From: Pedobacter sp. KBS0701
GTDB taxonomy: Bacteria > Bacteroidota > Bacteroidia > Sphingobacteriales > Sphingobacteriaceae
Direction of reading: 5' to 3'
DNA: 64,000 nt
NCBI RefSeq assembly: GCF_005938645.2
Contig: NZ_CP042171.1
Coordinates: forward strand, 3,534,001-3,598,000
Below are positions 42,217 through 51,611 of this stretch, piece after piece. The notes beneath the pieces are model-generated. The model saw nothing but the letters and a program-made list of their open reading frames with translations. It was not told where the DNA came from and searched no databases. The first letter of the stretch is position 1; every line of letters begins with the position of its first letter. Made by a program: the position numbers and the translations under genes.

Positions 42217-43341
42217 ATGATTTCAAGAGCAATATCAGATTCTATTGAAAAACATCTGAAAGATGAAAAGGCAATTATTCTTTTAGGTCCACGGCAGGTT
42301 GGAAAAAGTACGCTCTTGCAACAGCTTTCTTCTAAATTTGCTAAACCTGTTATGTGGTGGAATGGTGATGACGCAGACATTAGGACAATACTTTCCAATA
42401 CCACTTCAACCTCCTTACGTGCCCTTCTGGGAAAAGCCAAAACGTTGGTAATTGATGAAGCACAAAGAGTTGATAATATTGGTTTATCTATTAAATTAAT
42501 CATTGATCAACTTAAAGATGTAAAAGTAATTGCCACTGGTTCTTCAGCCTTTGAGTTGGCCAATCATATTAATGAACCACTTACCGGTAGAAAATGGGAA
42601 TATAACCTGTTTCCTTTTTCATTCGGAGAAATGGTAGAGGAAAACGGTCTGCTTGCAGAGAAAAGATTATTGAACCATCGCTTGGTTTATGGCTACTATC
42701 CAGAAATCGTGAACAATCCAGGCGGAGAAGAAATACGCTTAAAGCAGTTATCAGATAGTTATCTTTACAAAGATGTCTTAACCTGGGAAAAAATACAAAA
42801 GCCAGATAAGATGGAGAAATTAATCCAGGCTTTGGCTTTTCAGGTTGGCAATGAGGTATCATACAACGAACTGGGGCAATTATCGGGTTTAGATAATCAA
42901 ACTACAGAGAAATACATCGATTTGCTTGAAAAGGCATTCATTGTATTCAGATTAGGCTCTTTAAGCAGAAACTTAAGAAATGAACTAAAGAAAAGCAGGA
43001 AGATTTACTTTTACGACAATGGGATCAGAAATGCTGTAATTAACCAATTTAGTCCGGCAGTATTAAGGCAGGATATTGGTGCCCTTTGGGAAAATTTCGT
43101 TATTAGTGAGCGGGTTAAACTTCTTGCCTACAAACAGATCAACTGCAACCAATACTTTTGGCGCACCCACGCACAACAGGAAATAGATTATATTGAAGAA
43201 AGAAACGGATTAATGAATGCTTACGAATTTAAATGGAATTCAAAATCCAAAGTGAAATTCCCAAAATCATTTTTAGGTGCTTACGAAAATGTAGAAACCA
43301 AAGTAATTACACCAGAAAACGTAAGTGAATTTTTATTATAA
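42217..43341 (+). CDS. AAA+ ATPase with DUF4143 (AAA_14 family)
   Basis: A 374-residue ATPase. Walker A is GPRQVGKST (residues 24-32), Walker B is TLVIDEAQR, sensor 1 is VIATGSSAFEL, and FPFSFGEM is a family signature. The C-terminal DUF4143 half (KIYFYDNGIRNAVI, LWENFVISERVKLL, AQQEIDYIEE and YEFKWN) has a PD-(D/E)xK-like nuclease fold. The family is abundant in Bacteroidota and Archaea and has no firm function. The start codon abuts a 62-bp perfect palindrome, suggesting autoregulation. Its 3' end overlaps the convergent ychJ-like gene by 6 bp. Confidence 0.88.
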   Translation: MISRAISDSIEKHLKDEKAIILLGPRQVGKSTLLQQLSSKFAKPVMWWNGDDADIRTILSNTTSTSLRALLGKAKTLVIDEAQRVDNIGLSIKLIIDQLKDVKVIATGSSAFELANHINEPLTGRKWEYNLFPFSFGEMVEENGLLAEKRLLNHRLVYGYYPEIVNNPGGEEIRLKQLSDSYLYKDVLTWEKIQKPDKMEKLIQALAFQVGNEVSYNELGQLSGLDNQTTEKYIDLLEKAFIVFRLGSLSRNLRNELKKSRKIYFYDNGIRNAVINQFSPAVLRQDIGALWENFVISERVKLLAYKQINCNQYFWRTHAQQEIDYIEERNGLMNAYEFKWNSKSKVKFPKSFLGAYENVETKVITPENVSEFLL

Positions 43342-43719
43342 ATAAAATTCCCCGTCCACATAGTACCATTGCCCATCTTCTAACCTGAAATTAGATTTTT
43401 CATGCAATACTTCAGTTTGAAATTTCTTATTCAGATAATAGGCCTTGAACTCGACAACGTCAAAACCTGAAAAAACAATCTCAAGCTTTAGCCATTTGGT
43501 ATTTTTCGCACTGCTTAAATAACCGCTTTTGGAATGGTTATTTCTTTTACTACTATGCGTAGTTTCATAAAGATAATCCGCATCAGCTACTACAAAAGCA
43601 GAATATCTGGAACGCATTAAGGCCCCTGCAGTTGGCGCTGTTTTCATTTTTAAATGATAAGGCTGGCAACAATGGCTAAAGGCAGTTCCACTTCCGCAAG
43701 GACAGTTTATAATATCCAT
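43336..43719 (-). CDS. YchJ-family SEC-C zinc-motif protein
   Basis: A 127-residue protein from the ATG at 43719; codons farther upstream in the same frame overlap truA and lack homology. It opens with the SEC-C zinc ligands CPCGSGTAFSHCC, then ALMRSRYSAFVVADADYLYETTH, the YchJ signature. The function is unknown. A TACTTTTG box lies 17 bp upstream of the ATG (43744-43737). Confidence 0.85.
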   Translation of the reverse strand: MDIINCPCGSGTAFSHCCQPYHLKMKTAPTAGALMRSRYSAFVVADADYLYETTHSSKRNNHSKSGYLSSAKNTKWLKLEIVFSGFDVVEFKAYYLNKKFQTEVLHEKSNFRLEDGQWYYVDGEFYL

Positions 43720-43793
43720 GATTAAAATTTTCAGTGCAAAAGTATGATTTAATATTCCTGCTGCTAAAATTTCCGTAAAATTGCAGCAGAATA

Positions 43794-44594
43794 ATGAGGT
43801 ATTTCTTTCACATTGCATATCAAGGCCAGTATTTTAGTGGGTGGCAAAAGCAACCTGGGGTTAAAAGTGTTCAGGAGGTTATTGAACAAACCTTATCGAA
43901 GATTTTAAAATCACCGACTGCTATTAATGGTTGTGGGCGGACCGATGCGCATGTACATGCGAGTCAGTTTTTTTTTCATGCCGATATTGAAAAAGAGATT
44001 GATTTCGATCTGCTTTACATTTTGAATAAAGCTTTACCCTATAATATCGCCGTATTCGACATTATTAAAATGGAAGGTAAACCCCACGCCCGGTTTGATG
44101 CTGTACAACGGAAATATGATTATTTTATCCATACTTATAAAGATCCTTTTTTAAGCACCCAAAGTTCCTTTTATCAATTAAACAATCTAGATTTTGATAA
44201 AATGAAAGCTGTGGTAAAATTACTACCGCTATACAAAAATTACAGGGCTTTCTGTACGCATCCGGATAAATACGAACATACCTTATGCAATGTAATGGAA
44301 GCCGATTTATTTGTAAACCCAAAGGGCGACAGGTTGAGGTTCCACATTGCCAGTAACCGTTTTTTAGGCAAAATGATCCGCATTATTATGGGTAAAATAT
44401 TAATGGTTGGAAAAGGAGAACTTAGCTTTGATGAATTTGAAAGCGAACTGATTACCCTTCAAGCCTCAAAACTATCATTGCCTGCACATCCTACTGGCTT
44501 ATACCTTTCAAAAGTCACTTACCCCTATTTAAACCTCGAACCACGGACTGAATTTATCCATAGTACACAAGGTATAGACTGGATTTCAATTTAA
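43794..44594 (+). CDS. truA: tRNA pseudouridine(38-40) synthase
   Basis: A 266-residue TruA. The catalytic Asp51 lies in GCGRTDAHVHA, preceded by YQGQYFSGWQKQP. SNRFLGKMIRIIMGKILMVGKG is the conserved distal segment. It modifies uridines 38-40 in the anticodon arm. Length and motifs are normal. It is divergent from the ychJ-like gene. Confidence 0.94.
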   Translation: MRYFFHIAYQGQYFSGWQKQPGVKSVQEVIEQTLSKILKSPTAINGCGRTDAHVHASQFFFHADIEKEIDFDLLYILNKALPYNIAVFDIIKMEGKPHARFDAVQRKYDYFIHTYKDPFLSTQSSFYQLNNLDFDKMKAVVKLLPLYKNYRAFCTHPDKYEHTLCNVMEADLFVNPKGDRLRFHIASNRFLGKMIRIIMGKILMVGKGELSFDEFESELITLQASKLSLPAHPTGLYLSKVTYPYLNLEPRTEFIHSTQGIDWISI

Positions 44595-44630
44595 GTGTAG
44601 CGTTTTGATTTTAAACTCCGTTTAAGGGGT

Positions 44631-45077
44631 ATGAAAGTCCAAATCTGCATTTTCCTTTTTGCCCTGATCTTATCTCTGGGCTGTAAAAAATCTACAAACG
44701 TAAATGTTTTACTGGATGGAAACTATACAGGTGTATTGGTAATTACGAATAGTATTAAGTCTGTGCCGGTAACCCGCCCAATTTCAATCTCGTTAAAGGA
44801 TGGGAAATTCAACATTACACCTGGTGCTGATGCTAACCTAAAACCATCAGGTGGCAAGGGAACCTATACTTTTAAAAATGGGATCGGATATTTTACCGAT
44901 GAGGGCGTTTGGACAGCAGATTTTGATTGGAATATGATTTTAACCGGCGAATACAATATTAGAAGCAGTGGTGTGGATTTAACCCTTCGAAAAAGATTCA
45001 ATGCAAAAACAGATCTTTCTCCGGCTACCTCTTATGCTACTATAGATTATGAATATATTTTAAAAAGAAGCAATTAA
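44631..45077 (+). CDS. Lipoprotein, unknown
   Basis: A 148-residue protein with a lipoprotein signal (MKVQICIFLFALILSLGC, lipobox LSLGC) and CKKS after the cysteine. The mature part is beta-rich (GNYTGVLVITN, GTYTFKNGIGYFTDEGVW, LTGEYNIRSSGVDLTL), as in small lipocalin-like lipoproteins. Function is unknown. It is 11 bp upstream of a second lipoprotein and 36 bp behind truA. Confidence 0.7.
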   Translation: MKVQICIFLFALILSLGCKKSTNVNVLLDGNYTGVLVITNSIKSVPVTRPISISLKDGKFNITPGADANLKPSGGKGTYTFKNGIGYFTDEGVWTADFDWNMILTGEYNIRSSGVDLTLRKRFNAKTDLSPATSYATIDYEYILKRSN

Positions 45078-45088
45078 TCCTCGTACAA

Positions 45089-45493
45089 ATGAAAAATTTA
45101 ATGTTCTTATTTATCGCCCTGTCTATTTTTGTTTTTGGATGTAAGAAGAAATCTGAAACAAAAATAACGAATTACAATTTTGAAATCAATACGTCAAAAT
45201 CAATTGGTGCATCTACATTAGTATTAAAATCGATTAGCGATAGCCGCTGCCCAATAAATGTTGATTGTATTAGTGCTGGAAGTGCAACAGTACATTTCAA
45301 ATTAACAGGAAATAATGTTGATCAGGAAATTATTTTATGCAAAGGAGGAGAATGTGGCCCCCTAGAAAGTGTAACAAACATCAAAATAAACGGCATAAAT
45401 TATTCACTCAAATTAATCGACATCACACCCTATCCTGAGTTCCAGAAAACAAATATTACAAAAACTGTAAAAGTTGAGTTAACAAGAGCTTAA
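45089..45493 (+). CDS. Lipoprotein with SRCPxxVxCIxAG motif
   Basis: A 134-residue protein with lipobox VFGC and a KKK tail after the cysteine. SDSRCPINVDCISAGSATVHF matches a Cys-paired motif I have seen in many small Bacteroidota proteins ('DSRCP..v.C.waG.a'), with a second Cys pair in LCKGGECG. The function is unknown, and disulfide bonding is likely outside the cytoplasm. It forms a unit with the preceding lipoprotein. Confidence 0.7.
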   Translation: MKNLMFLFIALSIFVFGCKKKSETKITNYNFEINTSKSIGASTLVLKSISDSRCPINVDCISAGSATVHFKLTGNNVDQEIILCKGGECGPLESVTNIKINGINYSLKLIDITPYPEFQKTNITKTVKVELTRA

Positions 45494-45549
45494 GTTTAGG
45501 TTTGCTTGGGCATCGGTAAATGATCTGTCCGGTGACCCAAGTTTTTTCC

Positions 45550-46779
45550 TTATTTAAACCTGATTGCTTTAAGCGGAGAAACCTTGCTAATCAATAGTGA
45601 AGGAATAATCAAAACTGTTAAGCACACCGCTACAGTGACAACATTAAGCAGCAGCACATCTATAAAATGGAATTCTATGGGTGCATAAGCTAAAAAGTAA
45701 GACGCTTGATTCAGTTTAAAAATGTGAGTGGACTGCTGTAAGAAACCAAGTCCTAAGCCCAGAATATTACCAAGTAACAAGCCAATCCCAATTAAATAAG
45801 CCGCATTGTAAAGGAAAATTTTCATAATGCTCCAGTTGCTTGCTCCAAAAGATTTTAGCATCCCAATCATATTGGTTTTCTCTAAAATCATAATCAACAG
45901 TGCAGTAACCATGTTAATTACGCCTACGATGAGCATCAGGATTAAAAGTACTCTGGTGTTTACATCAAGAAGGCCTAACCAGGTAAAAATATTAGGGAAA
46001 TTTTCTTCAATAGAGTAAGAGCGCAAATGGCGGGGAAGCCCCTCGTAAATATTATTGGCAATGGGCTTAAGCCTGTTAAAATCCTTAATCCTGATTTCTA
46101 TGCCACCAATTTCGTTGGCTTTCCAGTTATTCAGCCGTTTAATAATATTCAGATTGCCCAGTACAAATCCCTTATCAATATCTTCTACACCGATATCATA
46201 AATGCCTACAATTTTAAATTTACGCGGCCGCAACTGGTTTTGAACAAAGTACATGATAAAATCATCGCCTGTTTTGAGTTTTAAGCGATTGGCAGTATAA
46301 TTCGAAATAAGCAGTTCTTGCATGGCAGCCGTACTGTCAGAAAAATCGATGATGGTTCCGCTGATAATATGCTGTTTAATGTAATCCCAATTATAGCTTT
46401 TGTCTATCCCTTTAAAATTAATGCCTTCAATTTCATTATTGGCAGAAAGGATGCCCGGTTTTGTAGCAAAAGGATAATAATATTCAACATCTGGATTATT
46501 TTTGAGCATCTTTTTCGTTTCTCCATCAAGTGTGAAGGGTGAATGCTCAAATGAATTGTTCAGATCGTAACGGGTAATTTGTACATCGCCTAAATAGCCC
46601 CTCACTTTATCCTGGATTTCAGTTTTAAAGCCTTTAATAATCGCTATAGAAAGAATCATAACAGCTAAACTCAACATCACGCCTGCTATGGCAATGCGAA
46701 CAATAAGCTTTGAAAAAGTGCGCTCAGATTTAACGGCTATCCGCCCTGCTATGAAATATTCGAAATTCAATTTAATCAA
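45550..46779 (-). CDS. LolC/LolE-family ABC transporter permease (lipoprotein release)
   Basis: A 409-residue membrane protein with one N-terminal helix (VRIAIAGVMLSLAVMILSIAIIKGF), a large periplasmic MacB-PCD-type domain and three C-terminal helices (VLLILMLIVGVINMVTALLIMILEK, NAAYLIGIGLLLGNILGLGLG, LNVVTVAVCLTVLIIPSLLI). NFEYFIAGRIA at the start and VSPLKAIRFK at the end are typical of the family. The start codon is TTG; the next in-frame ATG would remove the first helix. The ATPase partner is not in the window. Confidence 0.85.
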   Translation of the reverse strand: MIKLNFEYFIAGRIAVKSERTFSKLIVRIAIAGVMLSLAVMILSIAIIKGFKTEIQDKVRGYLGDVQITRYDLNNSFEHSPFTLDGETKKMLKNNPDVEYYYPFATKPGILSANNEIEGINFKGIDKSYNWDYIKQHIISGTIIDFSDSTAAMQELLISNYTANRLKLKTGDDFIMYFVQNQLRPRKFKIVGIYDIGVEDIDKGFVLGNLNIIKRLNNWKANEIGGIEIRIKDFNRLKPIANNIYEGLPRHLRSYSIEENFPNIFTWLGLLDVNTRVLLILMLIVGVINMVTALLIMILEKTNMIGMLKSFGASNWSIMKIFLYNAAYLIGIGLLLGNILGLGLGFLQQSTHIFKLNQASYFLAYAPIEFHFIDVLLLNVVTVAVCLTVLIIPSLLISKVSPLKAIRFK

Positions 46780-46948
46780 TTTGTGTTAACAAAAATGCTC
46801 AATTCCTTTTTAAAAATGGCATTTTTGGAAATAAATAACCAACTTTAACCATCAGTCATTAACTTATAAGAATAAAACACCAATAGCATAAATAAAATAT
46901 GTTATAAATTGTTTTGTGATAATACCGGAAGATTAGAATAATTAAAAA

Positions 46949-48217
46949 ATGAAAAATTACATCAGCTTTGCTTTAACCAGTTTAATTGCATTATCGGCCT
47001 GCGGGCAACCCAAATCACTTGAGCAGGAAGCTTTGGGGAAGAAGAGCCCTGAAAACAGAAAACTGATGATTAAGGCTGTAAAGCTCCCTTCTGAAATTAA
47101 AACGGGTGCAGAGCAAACCGAAAAATATCTCCCGCTGTTAAAAGGTAAGCGTGTTGGCATGGTAGTTAATCCTACATCAATTATTGGTACGCAGACTTCG
47201 GTTGATAGCCTGCTGAAAAGAGGTGTTAAAATCCAGAAGATATTTGGGCCTGAACATGGTTTTAGGGGCAATGCAAGTGCCGGCGTTACCGTTAACGATG
47301 ATGTTGATTCCAAAACAGGCATAAAAGCCATCTCACTTTATGGCAAACACAGCACCCCTACAGCTGAAGATTTAGCAGATATTGACATTATGGTATTCGA
47401 TATCCAGGATGTTGGGGTTCGTTTTTACACCTATATCAATACCTTACAGCATGTTATGGAAGCCTGTGCCACAAACAATAAAACATTATTGATTTTAGAC
47501 CGTCCAAATCCAAATGGCTATTTAATCGATGGGCCGATTTTAGATCCAAAATTTAAATCAGGTATTGGCGTGCAACCTATTCCTATTGCGCACGGCTTAA
47601 CAGTTGGCGAATATGCACAGATGTTAAATGGCGAAGGCTGGCTGAAAAATAAGGTGAAATGCAAAATAAGCATTATCAAAAACGCCAATTATAATCATGA
47701 TATGGAGTATACTTTACCGGTTAAACCTTCTCCTAACCTGAATACGCAGCAAGCTATTTTACTTTATCCGTCTACCTGTTTATTTGAAGGCACTTATTTA
47801 AATCATGGCCGCGGAACAATGTTTCCTTTTACCGTTGTTGGAGCACCATACCTTAAAGGTAAATTCGATTTCAGTTTTACCCCAAAAAGCATAAAAGGAA
47901 TGTCTGAAACACCATTGTTTCAAGATCAGGTTTGTTATGGCTTAGATTTAAGAACTTACGATACCTCAAAACTGGTAAAATCGAAACAGGTAAATATCAG
48001 TTGGTTAATCGAACTATATCAGGCATCGCCAAGAAAAGAAGATTTTTTTAATACCAGGTTAAGTAAAGAAATGGGGATTATCGAAAGATTAGTTGGTGTG
48101 GCAGATTTCAGGCAACAGGTAATTGATGGAAAAAGTGAAGCAGAAATCAGGGCAAGCTGGGAACCCGGCCTAAGTGCATATAAAACCATGCGCAAGAAAT
48201 ATTTGTTATATAATTAA
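46949..48217 (+). CDS. Exo-beta-N-acetylmuramidase NamZ family (DUF1343) lipoprotein
   Basis: A 422-residue protein with lipobox LSAC (MKNYISFALTSLIALSAC). DUF1343 segments are GKRVGMVVNPTSIIG, KIFGPEHGFRG, IMVFDIQDVGVRFYTYINTL, LLILDRPNPNG and LYPSTCLFEGTYLNHGRGT. The family founder NamZ removes terminal MurNAc from peptidoglycan fragments. The protein is probably held in the outer or inner membrane. No other murein-recycling gene is adjacent. Confidence 0.87.
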   Translation: MKNYISFALTSLIALSACGQPKSLEQEALGKKSPENRKLMIKAVKLPSEIKTGAEQTEKYLPLLKGKRVGMVVNPTSIIGTQTSVDSLLKRGVKIQKIFGPEHGFRGNASAGVTVNDDVDSKTGIKAISLYGKHSTPTAEDLADIDIMVFDIQDVGVRFYTYINTLQHVMEACATNNKTLLILDRPNPNGYLIDGPILDPKFKSGIGVQPIPIAHGLTVGEYAQMLNGEGWLKNKVKCKISIIKNANYNHDMEYTLPVKPSPNLNTQQAILLYPSTCLFEGTYLNHGRGTMFPFTVVGAPYLKGKFDFSFTPKSIKGMSETPLFQDQVCYGLDLRTYDTSKLVKSKQVNISWLIELYQASPRKEDFFNTRLSKEMGIIERLVGVADFRQQVIDGKSEAEIRASWEPGLSAYKTMRKKYLLYN

Positions 48218-48345
48218 TTATTGAATGAGAGAATGATTGAATTACTCTTGCAATTATTTTCAAACTTAACAGATAGAGGTTTGTTATTATTTGTAATTGA
48301 TAAGCGTTGTGCTATTCAATCATTCAAAATTCAATCATTATAGCT

Positions 48346-48552
48346 ATGAGCGGTCCAAAAGTGAAAAGTGATAAACCAGGAAGTAATTACCAGGAAGAGG
48401 TACCAAAAGGCAGGGAGCCTGTTGACCACAAAACCGTAAGAAAAGAAAACGACAGTACGCCGAATAAAGCGCCTAAAACCAATAATCCGGCGAAACAGCG
48501 AGAAAACGAAGAACAACCTGTTCATCCGATAAAAAAGGCACCAAAAGAATAA
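48346..48552 (+). CDS. Small disordered hydrophilic protein
   Basis: A 68-residue protein from the ATG at 48346 (MSGPKVKSDKPG). It is rich in Lys, Pro, Asn and Glu, has no hydrophobic core, and is likely disordered. The earlier in-frame ATG at 48307 would add a hydrophobic stretch of unclear value. I do not recognise a family. Confidence 0.5.
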   Translation: MSGPKVKSDKPGSNYQEEVPKGREPVDHKTVRKENDSTPNKAPKTNNPAKQRENEEQPVHPIKKAPKE

Positions 48553-48595
48553 TGCAGGATAAAGAATTACACCAGTTAATTATGAATTGGTGTAA

Positions 48596-50443
48596 TTAAA
48601 TTTTTAAGGCAAAGCAAAATGAGGCACCCTGTCCCTCTTCACTTTCCACCCAAATTCTGCCCCTTTCGTTTTTTATAATTTCTGCTGAAATATAAAGCCC
48701 AAGACCTAAACCTGGATAGGTATGTTGCAAACTTCCACTCACCCGATAAAACTGATCGAAAACCAGATGTTGCAGTTCTTTCGAGATCCCGATTCCATAA
48801 TCCCGTACACACAAAATTACTTCTGCATTTAACACATAAGTACTTACATCAATCTGATTGGCATCAGTAGAATATTTAATCGCGTTTGATAAAAAATTAG
48901 TGATCACCTGGCCAATACGTTCCCGATCCACATAAACCATGGCATTGCTGTTTAAATCGGTTTTGATGTAATGTTTAGAGGTTATATGCTGCATTTCGTC
49001 TACGATTTCTCTTACGACCTCATCAAAATCAAATTTTGTCGGATTAAAAGTCATTTTTCCTGACTGTATTTTGGTTACATCAAGCAAATCGCCAATTAAA
49101 CCGGTTAAACGGTTCAATTGTAAATCCATTTTGCGTACCATATCAGCCTTTTTCTCATCCCCCTCATTTCTGATCATCCTTTCCAATACCTGTGCATAAG
49201 CTTTTATACTCGTTACCGGCGTTTTAAGTTCGTGGCTCGCAATGCCCAAAAATTCGTCTTTTTGTTGCTGAAGCTGTACTTGCTTGGTTACATCCATTGC
49301 AGCATGTAAAATAGCATAAACCTCGCCCTCTGCATTTCTTAAAGGTTTGTAGGTAAAATTAAACCATACTTTCTCCAACTTACCGTTAACAGGCAATAAG
49401 GCTTCTTGTTGATCGGCGTGGTAAGGAATACCTGTACGATAAACCTCTTTTAAAATATTGATAAAAGGTTGTCCTTTAAGCTCAGGTATAGCCTCTTCCA
49501 TCGGCTTTCCGATTACACTTTTATCTTTACCCCAGAACCGCAGCATTTCATCGTTAGCCAGAGAGATTATAATATCTTCCGTTTCGTAATAGCCCGTGGC
49601 CATTGGAGTATCCAATAACAAATTTCTGAAACGTTCTTCGCTTTTAGCCATTTCCATCCGCGAATGTACCAACGAGGTGATTTCGTTAGCCACAACCATG
49701 ATCCCGGTCACCACATTGTGCTGATCGCGGATTGGGTCATATACAAAATTGAAATAATAATCCTGAAGTATACCATCTCTTTCTATCCTCGCCATGGTTT
49801 CATAGCCATAATGTGGCACCCCTGTCTGGTAAACCTGAGTTAACAAATCGGGAAAGGGCTGTCCCTTTAGTTCGGGCAAACCATCAATTAAACGAAGACC
49901 AATTACCTCTTCTGTTTTACCCCATAATTTTAAAAGATCTGCATTTGCCTGTTCAATTATAAAATTCTCGCCCCTCAAAATACCTATGGCCACAGGTGCA
50001 TCCTGAATCATCTTCCGAAAAAGTTCTTCACTGGCTTTAATTTTTAATCGCGCAATTACCAGTTCGGTAACATTAGTGGCATTATTAACGATGCCCCAAA
50101 CCTGCCCGTTATCATCTTTTAAAGGTTTATAGATAAAATCAAAATAAAAGGTCTGCAGTACACCATTATTGATCAGCAATACGCGGTCTTCTTTGGTTTC
50201 ATAGGCAATACCTGTTTGGCGAACCTCTTCCAGAATTCCTAAAAAAGGTTGGTCTTTTAATTCTGGCAGTGCAATGGCAAGTTCCTGCCCGATAACACGA
50301 TTATCCCTACCCCAAGCTTTAAGTATTGCCTTATTGGCTACTTTGATCACCATTTTTTCTCCAACGTACAATGCAATAGGCATTGGAGATTCTTCAATCA
50401 ATGTATAAAAAATGGCAGCGTTATCGTCAAGATTAATATGCAT
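48596..50443 (-). CDS. PAS-domain sensor histidine kinase
   Basis: A 615-residue protein from the ATG at 50443 (MHINLDDNAA); a TTG six codons upstream is possible. Three PAS/PAC repeats occupy about residues 10-370, each with an 'IA.ANpa.L..WG..ed.vIG' pattern and a PLRD/PIRD-type PAC end. HisKA follows (FLGIASHELKTPVTSIKAYAQVL) and then HATPase_c (NFLSNAIKYS, VRDYGIGIS, GLGLGLYIS). No membrane segment is visible, so it senses in the cytoplasm. It is 32 bp downstream of the topoisomerase gene and has no adjacent response regulator. Confidence 0.9.
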   Translation of the reverse strand: MHINLDDNAAIFYTLIEESPMPIALYVGEKMVIKVANKAILKAWGRDNRVIGQELAIALPELKDQPFLGILEEVRQTGIAYETKEDRVLLINNGVLQTFYFDFIYKPLKDDNGQVWGIVNNATNVTELVIARLKIKASEELFRKMIQDAPVAIGILRGENFIIEQANADLLKLWGKTEEVIGLRLIDGLPELKGQPFPDLLTQVYQTGVPHYGYETMARIERDGILQDYYFNFVYDPIRDQHNVVTGIMVVANEITSLVHSRMEMAKSEERFRNLLLDTPMATGYYETEDIIISLANDEMLRFWGKDKSVIGKPMEEAIPELKGQPFINILKEVYRTGIPYHADQQEALLPVNGKLEKVWFNFTYKPLRNAEGEVYAILHAAMDVTKQVQLQQQKDEFLGIASHELKTPVTSIKAYAQVLERMIRNEGDEKKADMVRKMDLQLNRLTGLIGDLLDVTKIQSGKMTFNPTKFDFDEVVREIVDEMQHITSKHYIKTDLNSNAMVYVDRERIGQVITNFLSNAIKYSTDANQIDVSTYVLNAEVILCVRDYGIGISKELQHLVFDQFYRVSGSLQHTYPGLGLGLYISAEIIKNERGRIWVESEEGQGASFCFALKI

Positions 50444-50475
50444 ATTGGGATGAAAGGACAAATATAATAGGTTTT

Positions 50476-51519
50476 CTATTTACTATTGGCTTTTAGAAAT
50501 GATAATAATACTTTCTCATCATGCGCCAGGCCCAGTTTTCCGGTTATTTTATTGTTATTCATTTTTTTCATGTATTTGCCCAGTTCATCGTTCTCATAAG
50601 CGGTAAGCAACAGCGGATACACATAAGAACTTTTACATACGGCTCTCGTATTGCCTAACTTTTTCGCTACGCAATCTAACACACTAACAATAGCCTTTTT
50701 AGAGTTGAGGTTAAAGTTTTCGTCGGCACTGCACTTCGAAAACTGGCGCAATGCTTCTAACGTTCCGCCCCAGGTTCTAAAATCTTTGGCAGTAAAGTCA
50801 TCACCTGTAATTTCTCTAATATATGAATTTATTTTACCCGAATCGATACTTTTGTGTTCTTTGCCATTAGTGTAAAACTGAAATAATTCCTGCCCGGGAA
50901 TGTCCCTGCATTTTTTGACCAGTCTGGCTAAGGATCTGTCGTTCAGTTCCACTTTCTGCTGAACACCCTTTTTACCTATAAAATCCATCGTAATTTTGCT
51001 ACCGTTGATTTTAACGTGTTTATCGCGCAGGGTAGTAAGGCCGAAAGAACCATAGAGCTGTTTATAACTTTCGTTACCCACACGGATCAATGTTTTTTGA
51101 AGCACATCAACGGAAATGGCTAATACCTTCCGTTCATCTAATTCTTTCCTCCGGAGGTCTTTTTCGAGATTTTTCCTGGCATTTGGCAATGCTTTTCCAA
51201 ATTCCAGTAAACGAAAATATTTATCTTCCGATCGGCGGCTGGTCCATTTGTTGTGATATTTATATTGTTTTCTGCCGGCAGCATCAATTCCGGTTACCTG
51301 CAGGTACGCGTTGGGTTTGTTGGCAATCCATACGTTTTGCCATGCAGGTGGAATCACCAGCGCTTTTATCCTATCAAGGTGTTTTTCTTCGGTTATTTTA
51401 TGTCCATCTTTATCTTCATAGTGGAATTTACCCGGTTTGCCTTTTCGGTAAATCCCAGGCATACCGTCGGTTACGTACACCAATCCACTTGCTTTAACAA
51501 CATCTTTGCCTTGTACCAT
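50476..51519 (-). CDS. DNA topoisomerase IB (poxvirus-like)
   Basis: A 347-residue type IB topoisomerase. DKHVKINGSKITMDFIGKKG, LRKELDERKVLAISVDVLQKTLIRVGNESY and YGSFGLTTL form the core. The active site shows Arg and Lys in AKDFRTWGGT and the catalytic Tyr in CKSSYVYP. It relaxes supercoils through a 3'-phosphotyrosine link. Bacterial copies resemble viral enzymes and are common in Bacteroidota. It is divergent from fmt with 92 bp between starts. Confidence 0.9.
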   Translation of the reverse strand: MVQGKDVVKASGLVYVTDGMPGIYRKGKPGKFHYEDKDGHKITEEKHLDRIKALVIPPAWQNVWIANKPNAYLQVTGIDAAGRKQYKYHNKWTSRRSEDKYFRLLEFGKALPNARKNLEKDLRRKELDERKVLAISVDVLQKTLIRVGNESYKQLYGSFGLTTLRDKHVKINGSKITMDFIGKKGVQQKVELNDRSLARLVKKCRDIPGQELFQFYTNGKEHKSIDSGKINSYIREITGDDFTAKDFRTWGGTLEALRQFSKCSADENFNLNSKKAIVSVLDCVAKKLGNTRAVCKSSYVYPLLLTAYENDELGKYMKKMNNNKITGKLGLAHDEKVLLSFLKANSK

Positions 51520-51611
51520 TTTTGCCTGTAAGTATGGGTTTATTTTTAGTTATTTTGCAAAACTTTAGCGTGGGTATCCACGTTATTTTTTAGAAACACA
51601 ACACTTTCTTT